The notes beneath the pieces were generated by a model, which did not search any database, had not been told where the DNA came from, and saw nothing but the letters and a program-made list of their open reading frames with translations. A program made the position numbers and the translations under genes. A stretch of DNA of 64,000 nt from assembly GCF_004362745.1 (NCBI RefSeq), contig NZ_SNXY01000007.1, forward strand, positions 1 to 64,000, in the 5' to 3' direction. This DNA comes from Oharaeibacter diazotrophicus. Lineage in GTDB: Bacteria > Pseudomonadota > Alphaproteobacteria > Rhizobiales > Pleomorphomonadaceae. Shown one piece after another: positions 53,622-61,721 of the stretch (the first letter of the stretch is position 1; each line of letters begins with the position of its first letter).

Positions 53622-54413
53622 TCAGCCGGCGAGCAGGCGCATCGCCTCGGCGTGGACGCGGCGGTCGCCGCAGGCGAGGATGCGGCCGCCCTCGGAGGGG
53701 TCGCCGCCGTCCCAGGTGGTGACGATGCCGCCGGCCGCCTCGATCACCGGGATCAGCGCCACGATGTCGAAGGCCTTGAGACCGGCCTCGACCACGACGT
53801 CGACGTGGCCTGCTGCGACCATGCAGTAGGCGTAGCAGTCGCAGCCGTAGCGGGCGAGACGGGCGGCGCGCTCGACGCGGTCGTAGGCCGTCTTCTCCTC
53901 GGGCGTGAAGATGTGCGGCGTGGTGGTGAACAGCGTGGCGTCGGCGAGGCTGGCGCAGGGCCGGGTCGCGAGCGTGCGCGGGCCGCCCGGGCCGCGGTAG
54001 AGCGCGCCATCGGGTCCGCCGGAGAAGCGCTCGCCGGTGAACGGCTGCACCATCATGCCCGCGAGCGGCTTGCCGTGCCGCTTCAGGCCGATCAGCGTGC
54101 CCCAGACCGGCAGGCCGGAGATGAAGGCACGGGTGCCGTCGATCGGATCGACGACCCAGACGTGCTCGGCGTCGAGGCCGACGGGGGCGAATTCCTCGCC
54201 GAGGATGCCGTGGTCGGGGTGCTCGGCGGCGATCACCGCGCGGATCGCCTCCTCGGCGGCACGGTCGGCGACGGTGACCGGGTCGAAGCCGCGGGCCTCC
54301 TTGTTGTCGACGTCGAGGCGGGTGCGGAAATGCGGCAGGATCGCCGCGGTGGCGACGTCGCCCAAACGGTCGAGGAACGGGGTCCAGCTCTGGGATTCCC
54401 GCATGGCTGTCAT
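53622..54413 (-). CDS. hisN: Inositol-monophosphatase-family phosphatase, likely histidinol-phosphatase
   Basis: This 263-residue magnesium-dependent phosphatase has the metal motifs GEEF (about 72-75) and WVVDPIDGTRAFISG (about 86-100) and a late DxVAL in KAFDIVALIPVIEAAGG. The ISG after DGTRAF favours the HisN branch that removes phosphate from histidinol phosphate. Met1 (54413) has AAAGGA only one base upstream. Met4 (54404) has it at ten bases and is the better start. Confidence 0.87.
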   Translation of the reverse strand: MTAMRESQSWTPFLDRLGDVATAAILPHFRTRLDVDNKEARGFDPVTVADRAAEEAIRAVIAAEHPDHGILGEEFAPVGLDAEHVWVVDPIDGTRAFISGLPVWGTLIGLKRHGKPLAGMMVQPFTGERFSGGPDGALYRGPGGPRTLATRPCASLADATLFTTTPHIFTPEEKTAYDRVERAARLARYGCDCYAYCMVAAGHVDVVVEAGLKAFDIVALIPVIEAAGGIVTTWDGGDPSEGGRILACGDRRVHAEAMRLLAG

Positions 54414-54583
54414 GTCCTTTGCGATGGGCTGCCGGGGGAGGGGACCGGAGATCGGCGGTCTTGTCGGGCTAATTACTTGGATACGCGAAGAAATTCAAGG
54501 CGGCCGCGCGGCCCGGGCGCGGGAAACGACGCCGACGCACGAGGCGCGCCTGGAATTTGGGCAGGTGCGACATTCCGGCATTC

Positions 54584-54612
54584 TTGACCGGGGTTCGTTT
54601 GGGCTTCATTTT
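54584..54612 (+). promoter_or_regulatory. Sigma-70-type promoter for the candidate sRNA
   Basis: TTGACC (54584-54589), a 17-nt spacer and CATTTT (54607-54612) are properly spaced and would start RNA near 54619. The AT-rich -10 region stands out from the surroundings. Confidence 0.5.
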
Positions 54613-54618
54613 GTTGCG

Positions 54619-54704
54619 GTGCGGCACGGCTTCCGTGTCGTACTGCCCTCCTTGGGCGTTTCCTCCCTAAGACTTGGGCCGTCGCTCCCGCGACGGCCCT
54701 TTTT
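54619..54704 (+). ncRNA. Candidate trans-acting sRNA with two anti-Shine-Dalgarno motifs
   Basis: No protein gene lies on this strand here, yet there is a promoter, three hairpins and a strong terminator. Hairpin 1 (54621-54641) has 8-9 bp and a 3-nt loop. Hairpin 2 (54645-54657) is GCCC-TCCTT-GGGC with CCUCC exposed around the loop. A single-stranded stretch (54658-54675) carries a second CCUCCC. The terminator hairpin closes the RNA. The layout resembles alphaproteobacterial ar14/cuckoo-type sRNAs, which expose CCUCC to mRNA ribosome binding sites. The family name is inferred from motifs only. Confidence 0.6.
54676..54704 (+). terminator. Perfect Rho-independent terminator of the sRNA candidate
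   Basis: The 10-bp stem GGGCCGTCGC / GCGACGGCCC has a TCCC loop and is followed directly by TTTTTCTTT. It is the strongest canonical terminator in the window and points away from both neighbouring minus-strand genes. Confidence 0.88.
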
Positions 54705-54781
54705 CTTTCCCGGCGCGGTGACGTAGCGGCAAGTTCCCGATCCCGTTGGGAATTTCGCTTCTGCGAGGGCGGGCCGGGCCG

Positions 54782-55678
54782 CTACTCGGCGGCGAGGCGG
54801 CTCGGAGCGGGGGTGAGGAGCGCGACGGGGAACTCGAAGAGCTGGCGTGCGAAGCGGCCGAGATCGTGCCGCAGTGCGGCAAAGCCGGCGGTGGGCTCGA
54901 AGGTGCGCTCGTCCATGTAGAGCCCGCGGTTGACCTCGACCTGGATGGCGTGGAGGCCCTTGGCCGGACGGCCGTAGTGCTCGGTGATGAAGCCGCCGGC
55001 ATAGGGCTTGTTGACGGCGACGGTGTAGCCGAGATCGACCAGCACGTCGGCGGCGTGCTCGACCAGGGCGCGGGCGGCGCTGGTGCCGTAGCGGTCGCCG
55101 AGCACGACGTCGGCGCGCGCGCGCGGGTCCTGACCGCGCACCGACGACGGCATCGAGTGGCAGTCGATCAGCACGGCCGCGCCGAAGGCGACGTGGGTCT
55201 GGGCGAGCAGGCGGCGCAGGGCGGCGTGGTAGGGCTTGTAGATCGCCTCGATCCGTCCGAGCGCCTCCTCGACCGGGATCGGCGCCGGGTAGATCTCCTC
55301 CTGCTCGGCGACGACGCGGGCGATCGTGCCGAGGCCGCCGGCGACGCGGATCGAGCGGACGTTGGCGTAGGACGGCAGCCGGCCCACGAACATCTTGGGG
55401 TCGAGCTCGTAGGGCTCGCGGTTGACGTCGAGGAAGGCGCGCGGGAAGTGCGCGCGCAAGAGCGGTGCGCCCTCGGGGACGACGTGGTCGAACAGGCGGT
55501 CGACGTGGGCGTCCTCGGAGAGGCGGATCCGGCGGGCGTCGAGCCGGGTGGCGCCGAGGAAGGCCGCGGGATAGGCGGCGCCGGAGTGCGGCGAGTTGAA
55601 GACGAAGGGCAGCGTCTGGGCCTGCGGGGCGGCCACGTCGAACGGATCGGTGGTCTCGAAATCGGCGACGACGCGCAT
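54782..55678 (-). CDS. hutG: N-formylglutamate amidohydrolase
   Basis: This 298-residue zinc-type hydrolase releases formate from N-formylglutamate, the last step of one histidine-degradation route. Conserved blocks are FVFNSPHSGAAYP (about 24-36), DAHVDRLFDH (about 53-62), FLDVNREPYELD and VLIDCHSMPSS. The start at 55678 (MRVVADFE) follows CGGAG. No other hut genes are present, so it may act alone on formyl-amino acids. Confidence 0.9.
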   Translation of the reverse strand: MRVVADFETTDPFDVAAPQAQTLPFVFNSPHSGAAYPAAFLGATRLDARRIRLSEDAHVDRLFDHVVPEGAPLLRAHFPRAFLDVNREPYELDPKMFVGRLPSYANVRSIRVAGGLGTIARVVAEQEEIYPAPIPVEEALGRIEAIYKPYHAALRRLLAQTHVAFGAAVLIDCHSMPSSVRGQDPRARADVVLGDRYGTSAARALVEHAADVLVDLGYTVAVNKPYAGGFITEHYGRPAKGLHAIQVEVNRGLYMDERTFEPTAGFAALRHDLGRFARQLFEFPVALLTPAPSRLAAE

Positions 55679-55788
55679 CGGAGCTCCGCTGCCGGGAATC
55701 GTCCCGCCCGGCTGGTCCGCGATGGTGCCCGCTTTGGCGGGGGCTGTCCACAAGCGGGACGGCGGGCGTGCCGGGCCGGGATCCCCGC

Positions 55789-55803
55789 TTACCCCATATT
55801 TAC
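55789..55803 (+). promoter_or_regulatory. CtrA-like box upstream of cpdR
   Basis: TTAC-N7-TTAC (55789-55803) differs from the CtrA consensus TTAA-N7-TTAA by one base in each half. It lies 87 nt upstream of cpdR within the only AT-rich patch of that gap. Confidence 0.4.
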
Positions 55804-55889
55804 CGCGACGCCGCCTTATGGAATGAGTTCGATGAGCGAACGGCGGCCGGCGCCACGCGGGCCCGCCCCGGACCTTCCTGGGATCTGCG

Positions 55890-56249
55890 ATGAACCGAAT
55901 CCTCCTCGCCGAAGACGACAACGACATGCGCCGCTTCCTGGCGAAGGCGCTGAACAACGCCGGCTACGACGTGGTGTCGTTCGACAACGGCAAGAGCGCC
56001 TACGAGCGCCTGCGCGAGGAGCCGTTCACGCTGCTCCTCACCGACATCGTGATGCCCGAGATGGACGGCATCGAGCTCGCCCGCCGGGCGAGCGAGCTCG
56101 ACCCCGACCTCAAGATCATGTTCATCACCGGCTTCGCCGCGGTGGCGCTGAACCCGGACAGCCAGGCGCCCAAGGACGCCAAGGTGCTGTCGAAGCCGTT
56201 CCACCTCAAGGACCTCGTCCGCGAGGTCGAGAAGATGCTGGCCGCCTGA
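55890..56249 (+). CDS. cpdR: Response regulator CpdR, ClpXP adaptor for cell-cycle proteolysis
   Basis: This 119-residue single-domain receiver matches CpdR throughout: acidic pocket ED (8-9), phospho-acceptor Asp52 in LLTDIVMPEMDG, Lys102 in LSKPFHLKDLV, and the signature FAAVALNPDSQAPKDAKV. Unphosphorylated CpdR primes ClpXP to degrade CtrA and other regulators; CckA-ChpT phosphorylation switches it off. The length is typical (about 118-120). Confidence 0.96.
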   Translation: MNRILLAEDDNDMRRFLAKALNNAGYDVVSFDNGKSAYERLREEPFTLLLTDIVMPEMDGIELARRASELDPDLKIMFITGFAAVALNPDSQAPKDAKVLSKPFHLKDLVREVEKMLAA

Positions 56250-56315
56250 CCATGGTGCCGCGGCCGCGCGATCGCGCGGCCGCGGGAACGCCGAGATATC
56301 CGCGCGGGCGCCGTG

Positions 56316-58226
56316 TCAGGCCCCGCGCTTCTCCAGGGCGGCGGCCGCGACTTCCAGGAGGCCGTTGGCCTCGAGGAAGCTGCCGAGCCCGGCCTTGAAC
56401 TCCCCGCTGTGCACGAACGCCTTGACGAGGTCCTCGATCTTGAGGTGCCCGGCGAGGATGCGCGCGACGAAGCCCTCCATCGACTTCGGATCCGGCCGGC
56501 GCCGCAGGATCGACAGGTAGAGGCCGGTGACGGCGAGTTCCGCGATCCGCCGCCGTCCCTCCTCGCCGGCGGCGAGGGCGTCGGCCCAGCCGTAGCTCGG
56601 GTCGCGGAAGAACGCCCGGCCGGCTCGGTTGTGGGAGATGCTCGGAACTTCGAAGTCCCGGGCGGTGCCGGGGAAGCGGGCGACCACGAGGCCGTCGCCG
56701 TCGAAGGATTCGTAGACGTCGTGCTCGACCTCGACGATCGCGCCGAAGTCGCGCAGGCGCTCCAGGCACTTCTGGTGCGTCAGCGGATCGCCGGAGATCT
56801 GCGGCGCGTGCGTCGACAGGAACAGCCAACCGATCCGCCCGGACCTGAACAGGGCCTCGCAGCTCGAGAGCACCTCGAGTTCGGCACCGTCGACGTCGCA
56901 GTGGAGCATGTCGAGCCGGTCGATCCCCTCGCGCGCCATCAGGTCGGCGACCGAGATCCGCGGCACCTCGACGACGCCGGAGCGCTGCGTTCCGAACGGC
57001 GCCGGCGGTCCGCTGGTCGCCGCGACGGCCGCCTGCAAGAAGGTCGGCGCCAAGTTGTTGAGGCCGGCGTTGGTGCGCCCGATCGACAGGTGCAGCGGGT
57101 CCGGCTCGACGACGACGGCGCGCCGGGCCGGGGCGCCGCGCAGGAACCACAGGCTGTAGTAGGACCAGTAGCCGCCGAGCTCGATCATGGTGGCGTCGGA
57201 GGGCAGGCGGTCCACCACCTCGGCGAACACGCGCTCCTGCTGGGGCTCGTGCCAGCCGTTCGCCAGTTCGATCAGCCGCGTCATCCAAGGGCCGGAATAG
57301 CCGTCGGCGACGACCTCGAGGCCGTTGTGCATGACCTGGACGCGGGTGCCGTCGGCACGGGTCCGGACGCGGCCGGCGTCGGCGACCCGCGGCAGCGCCC
57401 GGGTGTCGCCGCAGGAAACGGTCATCGCGATGCGCGCCTCGTTGCCGATCGTCTGCGGCACGCCCGGCTTGAACACCGGGATCGGCGTCACGACCGGCGT
57501 CGCGCCCGCCGCCATCGAGGCCGGGGCGACGAACTCGTCGAAGCAGTTCGGCGGCACCGCGATCACCTTGCCGAGACGGTCGTGGTGCTCCTCGGCGACG
57601 TAGAAGCGGTTGAGGCCGTCGAAGTAGACGAAGCGGTAGCCGCCGGCGACGAGGACCGGTTCCCATTCCTCGTGGGCCGGAACCTGGGAACCGGGCTCGG
57701 TCGCCTCGACGACGACGATCCAGGGGCGGTGGGCCGCGAAGTCGGCGCCCCGGAGCACGCCGAGTTCCGCACCCTCGACGTCGATCTTGAGAAAGTGGAT
57801 CTCGGCCGGCGCGTGGGTCCGGCAGATCTGCGCGAGCGTCGTCATCTCGACCGAGCGCGCGGACACCGAGAATCCGGCGTCGCGGTGCACCGCGGCCTGA
57901 TCGGACTGGCGGGTCGACAGGCCGCTCACGGCGGCCCGGCCGCCCGTCTGGGGAATGCCGACCTCGAAGAAGCTCGACCGGCCGGCCTGCTCGCCCACCA
58001 GCACGGGCAGGCAGATGTCGCGCGGGCGCGCCTTGACGAGCCGCTCGAAATACTCGGCCTGGGGTTCCACGTTCACGCCGCGCCAGCGGCGCTCGTAGAA
58101 GGCGTTGGTCACGGAGAATTCCACCGGATCGGCGGCGCCGACGTCGATGTAGAAGCCGTTCTCGACGTCCTTGAGGGCCCGCCAGAGAATGACGTCCTCG
58201 AAATTCTGCGCATAGGACTGGAACAC
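56316..58226 (-). CDS. Tandem FkbM methyltransferase with C-terminal DUF4214-like domain
   Basis: This 636-residue protein carries two FkbM-type methyltransferase domains. In domain 1 (about 1-235), NGFYIDVGAADPVEFSVT leads to the metal/acid motif FLKIDVEGAELGVL. In domain 2 (about 300-540), MIELGGYWSYYSLWFL leads to MLHCDVDGAELEVL. A C-terminal helical segment (about 575-620, LYLSILRRRPDPKSMEGF and DLVKAFVHSGEF) resembles DUF4214, often found in secreted or glycan-linked proteins. FkbM enzymes O-methylate sugars or polyketides. Start 58226 is typical (MFQSYAQNFEDVIL). Confidence 0.83.
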   Translation of the reverse strand: MFQSYAQNFEDVILWRALKDVENGFYIDVGAADPVEFSVTNAFYERRWRGVNVEPQAEYFERLVKARPRDICLPVLVGEQAGRSSFFEVGIPQTGGRAAVSGLSTRQSDQAAVHRDAGFSVSARSVEMTTLAQICRTHAPAEIHFLKIDVEGAELGVLRGADFAAHRPWIVVVEATEPGSQVPAHEEWEPVLVAGGYRFVYFDGLNRFYVAEEHHDRLGKVIAVPPNCFDEFVAPASMAAGATPVVTPIPVFKPGVPQTIGNEARIAMTVSCGDTRALPRVADAGRVRTRADGTRVQVMHNGLEVVADGYSGPWMTRLIELANGWHEPQQERVFAEVVDRLPSDATMIELGGYWSYYSLWFLRGAPARRAVVVEPDPLHLSIGRTNAGLNNLAPTFLQAAVAATSGPPAPFGTQRSGVVEVPRISVADLMAREGIDRLDMLHCDVDGAELEVLSSCEALFRSGRIGWLFLSTHAPQISGDPLTHQKCLERLRDFGAIVEVEHDVYESFDGDGLVVARFPGTARDFEVPSISHNRAGRAFFRDPSYGWADALAAGEEGRRRIAELAVTGLYLSILRRRPDPKSMEGFVARILAGHLKIEDLVKAFVHSGEFKAGLGSFLEANGLLEVAAAALEKRGA

Positions 58227-58482
58227 TGCGTCCGCTCCCCCGGATGGTCCGTGCGCTCCGGCCGGGGAGAGGCGCCGTCGTCGCGTGCCCGCCCCCGGTT
58301 CGCCGGATGCCGTCTCGGTCGGCCCTGACCGCCGGGGATTTCCGCCCCGCCGGCCCCGCGACCGTCCCTCGCGATGCTATCGCAGCCGCGCGCCGCTTCT
58401 GCAAGTCCGCCCCGCGGCGGAGGCCGCGCGCGCCGCCGCGGACGGCGCGGCGAACGCATCCGAGCGCCACGCGCGAAGCCTC
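58227..58482. other. GC-rich intergenic region, no gene seen
   Basis: Between the FkbM gene start and the tRNA promoter I see no coding frame or conserved site; the sequence is very GC-rich with short direct repeats. Confidence 0.4.
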
Positions 58483-58510
58483 TTGCATCGCCCCGCGGCT
58501 CCCGCTATAC
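58483..58510 (+). promoter_or_regulatory. Promoter of tRNA-Val
   Basis: TTGCAT (58483-58488), a 16-nt spacer and CTATAC (58505-58510) lie 45 nt before the mature tRNA end, a good sigma-70 match for a stable-RNA gene. Confidence 0.65.
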
Positions 58511-58554
58511 ACCGCGCCACGCCGCCCCCCGGGGCGGTCCCGCGGATGGTTCAA

Positions 58555-58629
<75 letters not shown>

Positions 58630-58637
58630 TCTCCTCG

Positions 58638-58670
58638 AAAGGCCCGGCTCGTCCGGGCCTTTTCGTTTTT
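58638..58670 (+). terminator. Rho-independent terminator of the tRNA-Val gene
   Basis: AAAGGCCCGG / CCGGGCCTTT stem with a 5-nt loop is followed by TTCGTTTTT. It lies nine nt after the CCA end. Confidence 0.88.
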
Positions 58671-58685
58671 CCGCCCCCCTCCCGT

Positions 58686-59147
58686 TCACACGGGCACCGG
58701 GCCGCCGGGGTCCTTGACCGTGGCGACGACGATGCTGGTGGAGATCTCGGCGACCGAGGGGATGTCGGCGAGGACGCGGCGCAGGAAGGCGTCGTAGTGC
58801 TCGATGGCGGGCAGGCGGATCGAGATCAGGTAGTCGTGCACCCCGGTGACCAATTCGCAGGAGAGGATCTCGGGGCTGGCGCGGACGGCGGCCTCGAAGG
58901 CGTCGAGATGGGCGTTGGTGCGCTGGACCAGCTTGACGAAGGCGTAGAGCTTCAACGGCGCGTCCACGGCGGCGGGATCGACCACCGCGCGGTAGCCGCG
59001 AATCGCCCCGGCATCCTCCAGCATCTGGACCCGGCGCCGGCACGGCGTCGCCGACAGGCCGACGCGGTCGGCGAGCGCCTGGATGGTCAGGCGGCCGTCG
59101 GCCTGCAGCGCGCGCAGGATGGCGCGGTCGATTCGGTCGAGCTCCAT
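58686..59147 (-). CDS. Lrp/AsnC-family transcriptional regulator
   Basis: This 153-residue regulator has an N-terminal HTH (ALADRVGLSATPCRRRVQML) and a C-terminal RAM ligand domain (LKLYAFVKLVQRT...GVHDYLISIR). It is divergent from the transketolase-like gene, which it most likely controls in response to an amino acid. A spaced inverted repeat lies next to its start codon. Confidence 0.92.
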   Translation of the reverse strand: MELDRIDRAILRALQADGRLTIQALADRVGLSATPCRRRVQMLEDAGAIRGYRAVVDPAAVDAPLKLYAFVKLVQRTNAHLDAFEAAVRASPEILSCELVTGVHDYLISIRLPAIEHYDAFLRRVLADIPSVAEISTSIVVATVKDPGGPVPV

Positions 59148-59151
59148 TGGT

Positions 59152-59178
59152 GGATTCCTCCAACGATCGGCCGAATCC
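59152..59178. promoter_or_regulatory. Inverted repeat next to the Lrp-family start, probable operator
   Basis: GGATTC (59152-59157) and GAATCC (59173-59178) are separated by 15 nt, a 21-bp centre-to-centre distance of two helical turns, 5 nt from the lrp start codon. Lrp-type dimers and octamers often bind such helically phased half-sites. Confidence 0.45.
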
Positions 59179-59314
59179 TAGCCGTGATTGGCGAAAGCCG
59201 CCACGCGATCGCGGCTATGGTCGCCGAACGGTCCGGACGTGCGGCCTTTACGGGAGACGGCGAGGGTGGAACCATCCCGCCGCGGCCGGCGCGGCTCCGG
59301 GGAGGGAGGCTCCG

Positions 59315-61708
59315 ATGGCGGTGGATCTCGAGGTGCTCGGCGAGCTCGAGCGCAAGGTACTGTGGCTGTCGACGTGGACGATCCACGCCGCCAACCACCT
59401 GCGCGACAAGCCGGACGGATTGAAGGTCGGCGGCCATCAGGCCTCCTCCGCCTCGATCGCCACGATCATGACGGCACTCTACTTCGCGATCCTCCGGCCG
59501 GAGGACCGCGTCGCGGTCAAGCCGCACGCGAGCCCGGTGTTCCACGCGATCCAGTATCTCCTCGGGTTGCAGACCCGCGACAAGCTGGAGCGCTTCCGCA
59601 GCTTCGGCGGCGCGCAGAGCTATCCCTCGCGCACCAAGGACGTCGACGACGTCGACTTCTCGACCGGCTCGGTCGGCCTCGGCGTGGCGATGACCGCCTT
59701 CGCCAGCCTCGTCCAGGACTACGTCCGCGCCAAGGACTGGGCCCGGCCGGCGGCGGGGGAGGGGCGGATGATCGCCCTCGTCGGCGACGCCGAGCTCGAC
59801 GAGGGCAACATCTACGAATGCCTGCTCGAGGGAGCCAAGCACGGCCTGCGGAACTGCTGGTGGATCGTCGACTACAACCGCCAGAGCCTCGACGGCATCG
59901 TCCGCGAGGGGCTGAACGAGCGCTTCGTCTCGATCTTCCGCTCCTGCGGCTGGGACGTGACGGTGCTGAAATACGGCCGGCTGCAGGAGGCCGCCTTCCG
60001 TGAACCGGGCGGGGCGCGGCTGAAGGCCTTCATCGACGACTGCCCGAACGCGCTCTATTCCGCGCTCTGCTTCCAGGGCGGCGCGGCCTGGCGGGCCCGG
60101 CTGTCCGCCGCCTTCGCCGGCGACGCCGAGGCGACGGCGCTGGTGGAGCGGCGCGACGACCCGGCGCTGGCGGCGCTAATGGCCAACCTCGGCGGTCACG
60201 ACCTCGGGCTGCTGGTCGACAGCTTCGCCGCGGTCGACCACGACCGGCCGATCCTGTTCCTCGCCTACACCATCAAGGGCCACGGCCTGCCGCTCGCCGG
60301 CCACAAGGACAACCACGCCGGCCTGATGACGACGGCCCAGCTCGAGACGCTGCGCGCCGCGATGGCCGTGCGGCCCGGCCGCGAATGGGAGCCGGTCGAG
60401 GGGCTGCGGTTGCCGGCGGAGCGGCTCGCCGCCGCGCTCGACGCCGTGCCCTTCGCCGCCCGCGGCCGGCGGCGGTTCGAGTCCGCGGCGGTGCCGGTGC
60501 CGGCGACGCTCGCCTACGGCGTGGCGCCCGTGATGTCGACCCAGGAGGCCTTCGGCAAGATCCTCGGCGAGATCGCCCGCGGGAGCGACGACCTCGCCCG
60601 GCGCATCGTCACCACCTCGCCGGACGTCTCGGTGTCGACCAACCTCGGGCCGTGGATCAACCGCCGCGGCCTGTTCGCCCGGAGCACCGTCGCCGACGTG
60701 TTCTCCGACGAGAAGGTCGCTTCGGTGCAGAAATGGGCGATGAGCCCCGCCGGCCAGCACGTCGAGCTCGGCATCGCCGAGAACAATCTCTTCATCATGC
60801 TCGCCGCGCTCGGGCTGTCGCATTCGCTGTTCGGCGAGCGGCTGATCCCGGTCGGAACGCTCTACGACCCCTTCATCGCCCGCGGCCTCGACGCCCTCAA
60901 CTACGCCTGCTACCAGGGCGCCCGGTTCCTGCTGGTCGCGACGCCGTCGGGGCTGGCGCTGGCGCCGGAGGGCGGCGCGCACCAGTCGATCGGCACGCCG
61001 CTGATCGGCATCGCCCAGGACGGCCTCGCCGCCTTTGAGCCCGCCTTCGCCGACGAACTCGCGGCGATCATGGCCTGGAGCTTCGACTACCTGCAACGCT
61101 CCGGCGAGGGCGAGCCGGACGAGCGCAGCTGGCTGCGCGACGAGACCGGCGGCTCGGTCTACCTGCGCCTGACCACCCGGCCGCTGGAACAGATCCCGCG
61201 CACCCTCGACGGCGACCTGACGCGCGCGATCATCGACGGCGGCTACTGGCTGCGGCCGCCGGAGCCGACCTGCGAGGTCGCGATCGTCTATCAGGGCGCG
61301 TTGGCGCCGGAGGCGATCGAGGCGGCCGGCCTGCTCGCCGAGGACCGCCGCGGCGTCGCGGTGCTGGCGGTGACCTCGGCCGACCGGCTCTCGGCCGGCT
61401 GGCACGCCGCCGAGCGCGCCCGCCAGCGCGGCCGTGCCACGGCCACCTGCCACGTCGAGCGCCTGCTCGACGCCCTGCCGCGCGACGCCGGCCTCGTCAC
61501 CGTGCTCGACGGTCATCCGACGGCGCTGTCGTGGATCGGCGCGGTGCGCGGCCACCGGGTCAAGCCGCTCGGCGTCGAGCACTTCGGGCAGTCCGGCACG
61601 ATCCCGGACCTCTTCCACGCCTACGGCATCGACGCCAACGCCATCGCCCACGCGGTGAGCGCGGTGTCGCCGGGCCGGCCGGTGCGGCGGCTCGGGTCGC
61701 TGGCCTGA
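59315..61708 (+). CDS. Transketolase / pyruvate dehydrogenase E1-like thiamine diphosphate enzyme
   Basis: This 797-residue ThDP enzyme has the cofactor motif GDAELDEGN...NRQS (about 153-185), starting from histidine-rich ASSASIATIMTALYF. The central pyrimidine domain has HVELGIAENNLFIMLAALG, followed by a C-terminal transketolase domain. The layout is of the AceE/homodimeric E1 type, but no E2 or E3 genes are adjacent. It may act on a branched or aromatic 2-oxo acid under the divergent Lrp-type regulator. The start at 59315 has GGAGGGAGG upstream. Confidence 0.87.
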   Translation: MAVDLEVLGELERKVLWLSTWTIHAANHLRDKPDGLKVGGHQASSASIATIMTALYFAILRPEDRVAVKPHASPVFHAIQYLLGLQTRDKLERFRSFGGAQSYPSRTKDVDDVDFSTGSVGLGVAMTAFASLVQDYVRAKDWARPAAGEGRMIALVGDAELDEGNIYECLLEGAKHGLRNCWWIVDYNRQSLDGIVREGLNERFVSIFRSCGWDVTVLKYGRLQEAAFREPGGARLKAFIDDCPNALYSALCFQGGAAWRARLSAAFAGDAEATALVERRDDPALAALMANLGGHDLGLLVDSFAAVDHDRPILFLAYTIKGHGLPLAGHKDNHAGLMTTAQLETLRAAMAVRPGREWEPVEGLRLPAERLAAALDAVPFAARGRRRFESAAVPVPATLAYGVAPVMSTQEAFGKILGEIARGSDDLARRIVTTSPDVSVSTNLGPWINRRGLFARSTVADVFSDEKVASVQKWAMSPAGQHVELGIAENNLFIMLAALGLSHSLFGERLIPVGTLYDPFIARGLDALNYACYQGARFLLVATPSGLALAPEGGAHQSIGTPLIGIAQDGLAAFEPAFADELAAIMAWSFDYLQRSGEGEPDERSWLRDETGGSVYLRLTTRPLEQIPRTLDGDLTRAIIDGGYWLRPPEPTCEVAIVYQGALAPEAIEAAGLLAEDRRGVAVLAVTSADRLSAGWHAAERARQRGRATATCHVERLLDALPRDAGLVTVLDGHPTALSWIGAVRGHRVKPLGVEHFGQSGTIPDLFHAYGIDANAIAHAVSAVSPGRPVRRLGSLA

Positions 61709-61721
61709 GGGAGCACCGCGG

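Noticed and set aside
54619..54704. Leaderless small protein instead of an sRNA
   Set aside because: No ATG or GTG with a ribosome binding site opens a frame of meaningful length, and the hairpins fill the sequence.
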